A program made the position numbers and the translations under genes. Of a DNA stretch of 64,000 nt, positions 9,410 through 16,802 are shown piece after piece. Under the pieces are notes generated by a model. The model saw only the letters and a list, made by a program, of their open reading frames with translations, did no database searches and had not been told where the DNA came from. Numbering within the stretch: the stretch's first letter is position 1; every line of letters starts with the position of its first letter. The DNA lies in contig JABLYK010000001.1 in assembly GCA_018265835.1 (NCBI GenBank), forward strand, positions 1 through 64,000, given 5' to 3'. The DNA comes from Oscillospiraceae bacterium. Lineage in GTDB: Bacteria; Bacillota; Clostridia; Oscillospirales; Oscillospiraceae.

Positions 9410-9604
9410 TTATGTTTCTTGCTCGGCCTTTAAGCGCTTTTTGGCTTCTTCGACCGTTTCCCCGTCTTTGGCTAAATAGCGGCCGACAAATGCATCTTCG
9501 ATTTTCGTATAGCCGCCCACGACGGCGCCTTCAATCGTCTCAAAGGTTCCGACCACTTTTTCGGCGATTTTCTCATTTGCTTTTACAAGTTTGGATCTTG
9601 CCAT
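9410..9604 (-). CDS. small conserved hypothetical protein
   Basis: 64 residues, highly charged and helical in appearance, with no membrane segment: it starts MARSKLVKANEKIAEKVVGT and ends with KRLKAEQET. GAAAGGAAC sits before the ATG. It is the last gene of a minus-strand group with two membrane proteins and slightly overlaps the end of the interrupted reading frame upstream. I do not recognise a function; the repeated EKI/EGA/KIEDAFVG pattern suggests a small conserved clostridial family. Confidence 0.7.
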   Translation of the reverse strand: MARSKLVKANEKIAEKVVGTFETIEGAVVGGYTKIEDAFVGRYLAKDGETVEEAKKRLKAEQET

Positions 9605-10284
9605 TCTGAGAGTTCCTTTCTTTTTGTCGATTTGATGATCATTGTGATTCCGAGTACCAATACGAACAGGCAGATGGCTGCCCCGGTCAGAGCGTTCATC
9701 AGGCGCGCGTTTTCCTCCGTCATGCCCTCGAAGGAAACGAGCATTGACCGCTACAAGGTCAGCACGGATGCGGCGACCTCGGCGTACCCGATGCTGCGGA
9801 TCGCCGCGAGCAGCGGCGAGGGGTCGTGACGCTGCTTCACTGCCCGGATGACCGCCATTGTGATCTTGTAAAACGTGTAGGTCGCAATGGTAATCATGAG
9901 GATGGAATCATATTTTGTGGCGATATTTTGCGACAGGCTCAGATAAATGACGCCGCTCAAAACGAAGCTCAGGACTGTGAGCAGGATGCCGGAGAGCTTC
10001 AGGACAAAATACTCAATCCCGGCGGACGCAGCGCCGCTGTTTTTGCGCTCGCACAGCACGGCAGAAAACCGCACAGCGCCCAAAATGACGTAGTACGCAA
10101 ACATGCTCAGAAACCAGATGGACTGCGAATAAATTCCGAGCACGCCATGATAGAGGGCGTACAGCAGGTTCAGACAGAAGCCAAAGGCTGCGGATAGAAC
10201 CATCCGGTATCGCCGCTCATGCACGATCCGGCGTCCAAACGTTGTTTTTTCCGCCCTGCGAACGAGCGATTGCTGGATGCGCAT
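9583..10284 (-). pseudogene. membrane protein gene interrupted by an in-frame TAG
   Basis: The first 177 codons encode an integral membrane protein with at least four hydrophobic segments (FGFCLNLLYALYHGVLGIY; SIWFLSMFAYYVILGAV; LSGILLTVLSFVLSGVIYL; ILMITIATYTFYKI). A TAG at 9751-9753 follows SVLTL. The same frame then continues open for 55 more codons with sensible protein sequence, including a further membrane segment (ALTGAAICLFVLVLGITMII), before TAA at 9583. One base change (CAG to TAG) would explain the break. It may be a recent pseudogene, a truncated but active protein, or a read-through codon. Confidence 0.65.
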
Positions 10285-10302
10285 CTCCCGGTGCGGCCCG
10301 GC

Positions 10303-10674
10303 TCAGTCCCGGAGCCCTTTTGTCAGCGGGATCAGACACAGCAGGATCCCGATGCCGACCACGCCAATCACGATGCCGGGAATCATCTTGCCCCAGACCA
10401 TGCAGAAGCACATCCCGACGCCGAAGGCCAGCGCGCCGACGACGCCGACGAGAATCGTCAGCACCGTTTTCCCCGAAATGTGGATCGGCGCCTTGTGCTC
10501 CATCCTGCGCCAGACGAACAGCGTAACAAGCCCCAGCACCAGCCCGACACAGCCAAAAACAATGCCCGGCTTGAACGCGTTCCATTCCGGAATGAGCGCC
10601 ATGCAGAAACCAAGCGCAAACAGTACGCCGCTGACGGTTCCCAGAACCAGCGCAACAAAACTGCTCTTTTTCAT
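10303..10674 (-). CDS. small four-helix membrane protein
   Basis: 123 residues with four hydrophobic helices (SFVALVLGTVSGVLFALGF; IVFGCVGLVLGLVTLFVW; TVLTILVGVVGALAFGVGM; IPGIVIGVVGIGILLCLI). GGAGGT lies 6 bases before the ATG. It is the first gene of a minus-strand operon with the interrupted membrane gene and a 64-residue protein, and is divergent from a TetR regulator that probably controls it. Function unknown; the layout fits an inducible membrane or efflux-type unit. Confidence 0.75.
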   Translation of the reverse strand: MKKSSFVALVLGTVSGVLFALGFCMALIPEWNAFKPGIVFGCVGLVLGLVTLFVWRRMEHKAPIHISGKTVLTILVGVVGALAFGVGMCFCMVWGKMIPGIVIGVVGIGILLCLIPLTKGLRD

Positions 10675-10705
10675 GACTACACCTCCAAAATCAATAACAC
10701 AACAG

Positions 10706-10736
10706 TTGCTGCTTTTTTGCCTGAATATAGTATAAT
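10706..10736 (+). promoter_or_regulatory. promoter of the first TetR gene, with a small palindrome
   Basis: TTGCTG, a 19-bp spacer and TATAAT. The palindrome CAACAGTTG (10700-10708) overlaps the -35 and is a candidate operator for the adjacent divergent regulator. Confidence 0.5.
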
Positions 10737-10801
10737 TGGATGCGGAAGAAGAAACAATCATCAAATTACAAACAAGTATTGGAATAATAAAGAGGTCGAA
10801 C

Positions 10802-11326
10802 ATGAATACGAAAAACAACCGGAGACGGCGGGAATCCATCGAACGTATCGAAAAAACGTTTCTGGAGCTGATGCAGACCAAGGAGCTGTCGGAAATTTCC
10901 GTGTCTGAGATTTGTAAGGCGTGTGGTCTGAATCGAAGCACGTTTTATGCGAACTTTGTCGATTTGTATGATCTGGCCGACAAGGTGCGCGAGCAGCTGG
11001 AGGAGGACCTGGGCTGCCTCTATGAGCCGGAACGGACACAGGGGTTTAACAGCAATGATTATCTGAAGCTGTTCAGACACATTCAGGAGAACCAGCTGTT
11101 TTACCGGACCTATTTTAAGCTGGGCTACGACAATCAGGAGCAAATCTTTCGATACGATACGCATCAGGCGGCAAACTTTTTTGATAACCGGCACATTGAA
11201 TATCACATCGAGTTTTTCAAAAGCGGCTTTAACGCGGTTGTAAAGAAGTGGCTTGCGGGCGGGTGTCAGGAAACGCCGGAGGAGATCGACGAGATCATTC
11301 GCAGTGAATACCAGGGGCGTTCCTGA
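10802..11326 (+). CDS. TetR/AcrR family transcriptional regulator
   Basis: 174 residues. The N-terminal helix-turn-helix is clear: LMQTKELSEISVSEICKACG followed by LNRSTFYANFVDLYDLADKV, the classic TetR pattern. The C-terminal ligand domain is divergent. The start at 10802 follows AAAGAGGT. It is divergent from the small membrane-protein operon on the minus strand, which is the likely target of its repression. The inducer is unknown. Confidence 0.88.
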   Translation: MNTKNNRRRRESIERIEKTFLELMQTKELSEISVSEICKACGLNRSTFYANFVDLYDLADKVREQLEEDLGCLYEPERTQGFNSNDYLKLFRHIQENQLFYRTYFKLGYDNQEQIFRYDTHQAANFFDNRHIEYHIEFFKSGFNAVVKKWLAGGCQETPEEIDEIIRSEYQGRS

Positions 11327-11340
11327 GAGCAGACCAAAAT

Positions 11341-11374
11341 GGGAAACGGCGCAGCAAACGCTGCGCCGTTTCCC
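11341..11374 (+). terminator. terminator after the TetR gene
   Basis: A perfect 15-bp stem (GGGAAACGGCGCAGC and its complement) with an AAAC loop; it also faces the end of the minus-strand ykvA-like gene. Confidence 0.8.
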
Positions 11375-11388
11375 ATCTTGATAAGCCC

Positions 11389-11847
11389 TTATGATTTCAC
11401 ATAGGCCATGATGTTTTTCAGCAGGCCGGAACCGAACTTCAGGTCGATGAACTGCAGCCAGCTCCGGGCATTGTCCAGAATGCGCGGGTCGCTCAGCCAG
11501 TAGCGCATGAGCACCCTGCGGTCCACGTCCCGCACCAGCTTGCTCACGGACAGCATGGCGACGTATGCATCGTCCAGCACGCCGAGCAGCGGAACCGAGT
11601 CGGGGAACAGGTCGAACGGCGACACAATGTACAGCACCGACGCCAGAAGATCGAGCTTCCGGCCGGTCGGCACGTCAGGGTCGCCCATCAGCTTGCACAG
11701 CAGGTAGACAAAGTCCGGCACACAGGTGACGGCGTCCGCCGTTTTTGCGCCGAAGTGGCTGGCCATGGCGCGGTTCGCCTGATTCCGAAAACGCTTGTAA
11801 AACCGGTCGAATGCATTGTCGTCCATGCGCATGGTTGTTTTGGTCAT
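11389..11847 (-). CDS. YkvA-like DUF1232 protein
   Basis: 152 residues. The centre holds the DUF1232 signature YIVSPFDLFPDSVPLLGVLD followed by DAYVAMLSVSKLV, a short hydrophobic hairpin probably associated with the membrane. Homologues are widespread (YkvA in Bacillus) but of uncertain role. It is transcribed from its own promoter, back to back with the amidohydrolase gene. Confidence 0.82.
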   Translation of the reverse strand: MTKTTMRMDDNAFDRFYKRFRNQANRAMASHFGAKTADAVTCVPDFVYLLCKLMGDPDVPTGRKLDLLASVLYIVSPFDLFPDSVPLLGVLDDAYVAMLSVSKLVRDVDRRVLMRYWLSDPRILDNARSWLQFIDLKFGSGLLKNIMAYVKS

Positions 11848-11880
11848 GAAAAGACCTCCCGTCTGTCAGTGTCGCCCCTT

Positions 11881-11909
11881 ATTATACCGGAAGAGCCTGA
11901 ATTCTTCAA
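11881..11909 (-). promoter_or_regulatory. promoter of the ykvA-like gene
   Basis: TTGAAG, 17 bp, TATAAT on the minus strand, divergent from the amidohydrolase promoter 11 bp away. Confidence 0.7.
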
Positions 11910-11920
11910 CTGCAATTTGA

Positions 11921-11949
11921 TTGCCAAGCTGCCCCGGCGGCGGTATAAT
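11921..11949 (+). promoter_or_regulatory. promoter of the amidohydrolase gene
   Basis: TTGCCA, 17 bp, TATAAT, giving a short leader of about 25 bases before GAGGGACAGCC-ATG. Confidence 0.75.
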
Positions 11950-11982
11950 AAAAAAATCAAGTTTGAACTGCGAGGGACAGCC

Positions 11983-13245
11983 ATGATTCGATTCTTTCAC
12001 GGCCGGACGCTGACCATGACCGGCGCGCCGGCGATTACGGCGGACGAGGTCTGGGTGGACGGCAGCGCCATCGCCTACGTAGGCCCGGCGAAAGCGGACG
12101 CGCCCGCCTTTGAGCGCGAGATCGACCTGCGCGGCAACCTGCTGATGCCGGGCTTCAAAAACGCGCATGCGCATTCGGGCATGAGCTTCGTGCGCTCCTA
12201 TGCCGATGATCTGCCGCTGCAGGACTGGCTCTTTGGCAAGATCATCCCGCTGGAGGACAAGCTCACGCCGGAGGACGTCTACGTGTTTACGAAGCTGTCC
12301 ATCCTCGAATACCTCACCAGCGGCATCACCGCGGCGTTCGACATGTACTACTTCCGCGACGCGATCGCGCAGGCGGCCGTCGATTGCGGCTTTCGCACGG
12401 TGCTGTGCGGCGGGGGCGGCCCCGGCAAGCAGCTCGAAGCGGAGTATCGGCGCTACAACAGCCTGCACCCGCTCGTGTCGTATCAGCTCGGTGTCCACGC
12501 GGAGTACACCACGCCGCTCGACCAGCTCCGCGAGGCGGGCGAGGTGGCGCGCGCGCTGCACGCGCCGGTGTTTGCGCACAATTCCGAGACGGTGTCCGAG
12601 GTGGCCGAGTGCATCGGGCGCTACGGCAAAACGCCCACGGAGCTGTTCGAGTCTCTGGGGCACTACGATTATGGCGGCGGCGGGTTCCACTGCGTGCATA
12701 TGACGCAGCACGATCTGGAGATCTTCCGCGACCGCGGGCTCTGGGTCGTGACGAATCCCGGCTCCAACGCGAAGCTTGCCAGCGGCGTCGCGCCGCTGGA
12801 GACCATGCGCGCCATGGGCATCCATATGGCCATCGGCACGGACGGCCCGTCGAGCAACAATGCGCTCGACTTCTTCCGCGAAATGTACCTCGCCGCCGTG
12901 CTGCAAAAGCTGCGGCAGGGCGACGCTGCCGCGTGCCCGGCGGATGCGGTGCTGGAGATGGCGACAGCCGGCGGCGCGCGGGCGATGGGGCTTTTGGACT
13001 GCGACTGCATCGCGCCCGGCAAGCAGGCGGATCTCATCGTCATCGACCTGCACCGGCCGAATATGCAGCCTGTGCACAACGCCGCGCGCAATCTGGTCTA
13101 CAGCGGCTCCAAGGAAAATGTGAAGCTCACCATGGTTGCGGGGCGCGTGCTGTATGAGGACGGCGCGTTCTGCATGGGCGAAGACGCAGAGGACATCTAT
13201 CGGGAAACGCAGGCGCATTTTCGTAAGTTATTAGAAAGACAATGA
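11983..13245 (+). CDS. amidohydrolase family deaminase (MTA/SAH or guanine deaminase-like)
   Basis: 420 residues of the metal-dependent amidohydrolase superfamily. Metal ligands are visible as NAHAHSGM (HxH), FHCVHMTQHDLE and GTDGPSSNN (catalytic Asp). The overall layout resembles the S-adenosylhomocysteine/5'-methylthioadenosine deaminase and SsnA group, which hydrolyse an amino group from nucleosides or bases. The substrate cannot be fixed from sequence. It stands as a single gene with its own promoter; the next gene has a separate promoter starting right at this stop. Confidence 0.85.
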   Translation: MIRFFHGRTLTMTGAPAITADEVWVDGSAIAYVGPAKADAPAFEREIDLRGNLLMPGFKNAHAHSGMSFVRSYADDLPLQDWLFGKIIPLEDKLTPEDVYVFTKLSILEYLTSGITAAFDMYYFRDAIAQAAVDCGFRTVLCGGGGPGKQLEAEYRRYNSLHPLVSYQLGVHAEYTTPLDQLREAGEVARALHAPVFAHNSETVSEVAECIGRYGKTPTELFESLGHYDYGGGGFHCVHMTQHDLEIFRDRGLWVVTNPGSNAKLASGVAPLETMRAMGIHMAIGTDGPSSNNALDFFREMYLAAVLQKLRQGDAAACPADAVLEMATAGGARAMGLLDCDCIAPGKQADLIVIDLHRPNMQPVHNAARNLVYSGSKENVKLTMVAGRVLYEDGAFCMGEDAEDIYRETQAHFRKLLERQ

Positions 13246-13275
13246 TTGCATGGAATCAGGGCGCCATGCTATAAT
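13246..13275 (+). promoter_or_regulatory. promoter of the cyuA-like gene
   Basis: TTGCAT, 18 bp, TATAAT, immediately after the preceding stop codon. Confidence 0.65.
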
Positions 13276-13335
13276 ATCTTTGCCGAAAAACGGACATTTT
13301 TGGCCAATCAGGGAAAGATATGGGGAATGCGAGTT

Positions 13336-14616
13336 ATGACAGAAGCGAACATGAACGCCTATGTGGCGATTCTGGAGGAAGAGCTGATGCTCGCCACCGG
13401 CTGTACGGAGCCGATTGCCATTGCGTACTGCGCGGCGAAGCTGCGCGAAACGCTCGGCGGCGCGCCGGAAACCGTGCTGGCGGAGGTCAGCGGCAACATT
13501 TTGAAGAACGTCAAAAGCGTCGTCGTGCCGAATACCGGCGGAATGAAAGGCGTCAACGCAGCGGTGGCCGCGGGCGTCATCGCCGGGCGGCAGGATGCAG
13601 AGCTGCAGGTCATCTCCAACGTGTCGGAGGCGGAGCTGCAGACCATCCGGGACTACGCCGCGCAGACGCCCATCACGACCGCGTACCTGGAGGACACGCC
13701 GTGTATGCTCGACATCCGGCTCACCGGCACGCGCGGTGCGGACAGGGCGATTGTGCGCATTGCAAACAACCACACGAACATCATTCATATGGAGAAAAAC
13801 GGCGAGGTGCTGCTGGACAAGCCGCTCGTCGCCGCCGCAGAGGACAATCTGCAGGACAAGAGCGTGCTGAACCTCGCCGAGATTCTGGAGTTCGCCGGTC
13901 AGGTGCCGCTTTCGCGCATCGAGGGCGTGGTCGGCCGCCAGATCGACTGCAACTCCGCCATTGCGGAGGAGGGGCTTTCGGGCAAGTGGGGCGCGGCCGT
14001 CGGCTGCACGCTGCTGTCCGGCTCGCAGGACATCCGCACTGAGGCGCGCGCCTACGCCGCCGCCGGGTCCGATGCCCGCATGAGCGGCTGCGAGATGCCG
14101 GTTGTGATCGTCTCCGGCTCCGGCAATCAGGGCATCACCGCCTCCATGCCGGTCGTGCGCTATGCAAAGCACCTCGGCGTCCCGCGCGAGAAGCTGATCC
14201 GGGCCGTGGCGGTGTCCGACCTCATCACCATCCACCAGAAGACCGGCATCGGCCGTCTGTCCGCGTTCTGCGGCGCAGTCAGCGCCGGCATCGGCGCGGC
14301 GGCGGGCATTGCCTACCTCCACGACGAAAGCTATGACGTCATTGCCGAGACGGTCACGACCGCCATGGGCATGATCTCCGGCACGGTGTGCGACGGCGCC
14401 AAGCCCTCGTGCGCGGCCAAGATCGCGGCGGCAGTTGAGGCGGGCCTGCTGGCTTACGCCATGGCGAAGGAAGGCCGGCGCTTCCGCGGCGGCGACGGCA
14501 TCGTCACCCGCGGCGTGGAGGGCACCATCGCCAACATCGGCGTGCTCGCCCGCGAGGGTATGCGCGAAACCGACCGCGTTATTTTGAACATCATGCTGGG
14601 CTGCGAGGCGGACTGA
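13336..14616 (+). CDS. cyuA: L-cysteine desulfidase/serine dehydratase-like protein (CyuA/UPF0597)
   Basis: 426 residues of the UPF0597/CyuA family. The N-terminal ATGCTEPIAIAYCAAKLRE and the cysteine-containing segments SGCEMPVVIVSGSGNQG and GTVCDGAKPSCAAK are the conserved iron-sulfur/serine-dehydratase-like motifs. Family members break down L-cysteine to pyruvate, ammonia and sulfide in anaerobes. The ATG at 13336 is preferred over one three codons upstream because GGGGA is better spaced. It is followed by a strong terminator, so it is monocistronic. Confidence 0.85.
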   Translation: MTEANMNAYVAILEEELMLATGCTEPIAIAYCAAKLRETLGGAPETVLAEVSGNILKNVKSVVVPNTGGMKGVNAAVAAGVIAGRQDAELQVISNVSEAELQTIRDYAAQTPITTAYLEDTPCMLDIRLTGTRGADRAIVRIANNHTNIIHMEKNGEVLLDKPLVAAAEDNLQDKSVLNLAEILEFAGQVPLSRIEGVVGRQIDCNSAIAEEGLSGKWGAAVGCTLLSGSQDIRTEARAYAAAGSDARMSGCEMPVVIVSGSGNQGITASMPVVRYAKHLGVPREKLIRAVAVSDLITIHQKTGIGRLSAFCGAVSAGIGAAAGIAYLHDESYDVIAETVTTAMGMISGTVCDGAKPSCAAKIAAAVEAGLLAYAMAKEGRRFRGGDGIVTRGVEGTIANIGVLAREGMRETDRVILNIMLGCEAD

Positions 14617-14645
14617 GTCCGTCTTAGGTGATAAGCCCGTAAAAC

Positions 14646-14681
14646 AAACCACCATCGGAACCGCGGTTCCGATGGTGGTTT
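14646..14681 (+). terminator. bidirectional terminator
   Basis: A perfect 36-bp palindrome centred at 14663/14664 with A- and T-rich edges, between the convergent cyuA-like and TetR genes. Confidence 0.85.
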
Positions 14682-14702
14682 TGCGTGTTTTTGAATACCG
14701 GA

Positions 14703-15296
14703 TCACGCCTGTGCCTGCTTGGTCTCCAGCACCTTGACGCCGTGCATGATGATCTCGCCGGCAAGGACGGCCATTTGCTCCGGCGTCTCCTTCATGCCGG
14801 TGTTGATCCAGCGCAGCGCCAGAGACATGTTGCCGGAGATGATGAACGAACAGAAATAGTCCAGCAGCGCTTCGCTGCTCGGATAGAAAATGGAGATAAA
14901 CTCATACAAGAACTCATCGCGCAGAATGTTGCAGATGCGGTCGGTGAACGCGATATCGCCGTTTTTGCCCAGAAGTACGCGGCAGATGTCCGAATTTTCC
15001 GCGACGAACTGGTACAGATCGGACAAATACGGGAAGGTTTTGCCGCTGGTATCCTTGGCGCTGTGCTTCCGGCAGACGCAGGTCAGTCCCTCCGCGACCT
15101 CGTTCTCCAGATGGGTGAGCAGGTCGTATACATCCTTATAGTGAATGTAGAAAGTGCCGCGGTTGATGTCGGCAATGGCGGCCAGCTCGCGTACGGAAAT
15201 GTCCTTCACGCTTTTTTCCGACATGAGCTGCATCAGCGCCAGCCGAAGCTGCCGCTTCGTTTTGCGCACTCTGCGATCCACGGGTTTTTCTTCCAT
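14703..15296 (-). CDS. TetR/AcrR family transcriptional regulator
   Basis: 197 residues. The helix-turn-helix reads KSVKDISVRELAAIADINRG then TFYIHYKDVYDLL. The C-terminal half looks like the TetR_C group of clostridial regulators (FCSFIISGNMSLALRWINTG). GGAGGAGG precedes the ATG at 15296. Its promoter region holds a palindrome at the -35, suggesting autoregulation. The divergent DUF1292/DUF2156/amidohydrolase group may be its target, but this is not shown. Confidence 0.88.
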   Translation of the reverse strand: MEEKPVDRRVRKTKRQLRLALMQLMSEKSVKDISVRELAAIADINRGTFYIHYKDVYDLLTHLENEVAEGLTCVCRKHSAKDTSGKTFPYLSDLYQFVAENSDICRVLLGKNGDIAFTDRICNILRDEFLYEFISIFYPSSEALLDYFCSFIISGNMSLALRWINTGMKETPEQMAVLAGEIIMHGVKVLETKQAQA

Positions 15297-15339
15297 GTGT
15301 CCAGCCTCCTCCAAATTCTTTGATGAATTCTTGACATAC

Positions 15340-15368
15340 ATTGTAGCACTCAAACGAGCAATAATCAA
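15340..15368 (-). promoter_or_regulatory. promoter of the second TetR gene
   Basis: TTGATT, 17 bp, TACAAT on the minus strand. Confidence 0.6.
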
Positions 15369-15378
15369 CAATTTGTTG
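15366..15378. promoter_or_regulatory. candidate TetR operator
   Basis: A perfect inverted repeat CAACAA-T-TTGTTG overlaps the -35 of the TetR gene, a typical place for autorepression. Confidence 0.5.
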
Positions 15379-15572
15379 GCAAATAAATTGAACAATTTTC
15401 AGATTTTTCAGAGAAAGTCACAGATTTTTATCCAATTTTTATACAAAAAAGAAAAATGGAGAGCGAACAGGGCGGCTGCGCCCGGCAGGAAAACGTGGTG
15501 GAAAAGCGGGGCGGAATGTGCTATGATAACGGCGATCCTGTGAAAAAGACCGAAACAAAGGAGAACGACCAT

Positions 15573-15875
15573 ATGTTTGAAAACGGAACGTTTGCCGTCG
15601 CGGGCGAGGACGGTAAGCCGGTGCGCTGTGAGGTGCTGTTCACCTATGACTGCGAAGCAAACGGCAGATCCTACGTTGTGTTCACCGTCGGCGAGGGCGA
15701 CGCGCAGCAGCTGTTTGCCAACCGCTACACGGCGAATGATGCGGGCGAGCCGCAGCTCTGGCCGCTGGAGGATGAAGCGGAATATCAGATTGTACGCGGC
15801 TGCTTCGAGGAGCTGAAGGCGAAGCTGATGGAGCAGGCGAATGAGCAGACGGCGGAACCGCAGGCGGAGGCGTAA
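15573..15875 (+). CDS. DUF1292 family protein
   Basis: 100 residues. It resembles the YrzB/UPF0473 small acidic proteins: a short beta-rich start (MFENGTFAVAGEDGKPVRCE), YVVFTVGEGD in the middle and EYQIVRGCFEELKAKLMEQ at the end. AAAGGAGAACGACC precedes the ATG. Function is unknown. It lies 12 bp before the DUF2156 gene and probably shares a transcript with it. Confidence 0.75.
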   Translation: MFENGTFAVAGEDGKPVRCEVLFTYDCEANGRSYVVFTVGEGDAQQLFANRYTANDAGEPQLWPLEDEAEYQIVRGCFEELKAKLMEQANEQTAEPQAEA

Positions 15876-15887
15876 TTTTCTCGGTTT

Positions 15888-16802
15888 ATGGAAACATTTC
15901 AAGCAATTACGACGCGGGACATCGCGCTGCTCAACCGCTATTTTGCCCTGCGCGGCACGCGCCTGTGCAACGATTCTGCCGGTGCGGCTGTACTGTGGCA
16001 GCCGTATTTTCAGGACGCGTATTTGATTTTGGACGATACCCTGCTCCTGCGCGAGGAATTTCCGGGCATTGGCACGGTGTATACCCCGCCGGCCGGCGCA
16101 AACGTGGAGCGCGCTTACGCATTTTTGGAGCAGACCTGCCGGGAAAGCGGGCAGCCGCTGCGCTTTTTCCCGGTGACGGAGCCGGAGCTTGCCGCGCTGC
16201 GCGCGCGTTATGCGCACGTGGAGGCGACGCTTCTGCGCGACTGGTGCGATTACCTCTACGACGCGCAGGACATGGTGCAGTTCCGTGGCCGGCGCTACAA
16301 CGGCCAGCGCAACCACATCCATCGCTTCCAGCGGCTGTATCCCGACTGGCAGTTTGAGGACATCACGGCGGACAACCTCCCGGAGTTGCGCGCCTTTTTC
16401 GAGACGTTCGCCGCGCGCTACCGCAAGGAGAATGAGACTGCGCAGGTGGAGGAGCGGTGCGTGCGCGATTTTCTGGCGCATTATTTTGACTATGCCCCGC
16501 TCGGCGGCCTGCTGCGCGCCGGGGGGAAAATCGTCGGCTTCTCTGCGGGCGAGATCATGGGCGACACGCTCATCATCCACGTGGAGAAAGCGGACATCGC
16601 CTATGACGGCGTGTATCAGGCGCTGGTGAACGAGTTTGCCAAACGCTTTGTCACAGAGGGCGTGCAGTATATCAACCGCGAGGAGGATGCCGGCGACGAG
16701 GGGGTGCGCAAGTCGAAGGAGTCGTACCACCCGCTGCGCCTGCTCGAAAAATATCTGGTGGAAGTCACGATTGGAACCCATACGGAGAAAGGATGCTTAT
16801 GA
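15888..16802 (+). CDS. DUF2156 (LPG-synthase C-terminal-like) protein
   Basis: 304 residues. The fold is the double-GNAT type of the phosphatidylglycerol lysyltransferase C-terminal domain, with YNGQRNHIHRFQRLYPDW and, near the end, YINREEDAGDEGVRKSKESY, both typical of DUF2156. Such soluble forms may use aminoacyl-tRNA to modify a lipid or small molecule; the acceptor is not known. The stop overlaps the start of the next amidohydrolase (ATGA), tying the two together. Confidence 0.8.
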   Translation: METFQAITTRDIALLNRYFALRGTRLCNDSAGAAVLWQPYFQDAYLILDDTLLLREEFPGIGTVYTPPAGANVERAYAFLEQTCRESGQPLRFFPVTEPELAALRARYAHVEATLLRDWCDYLYDAQDMVQFRGRRYNGQRNHIHRFQRLYPDWQFEDITADNLPELRAFFETFAARYRKENETAQVEERCVRDFLAHYFDYAPLGGLLRAGGKIVGFSAGEIMGDTLIIHVEKADIAYDGVYQALVNEFAKRFVTEGVQYINREEDAGDEGVRKSKESYHPLRLLEKYLVEVTIGTHTEKGCL

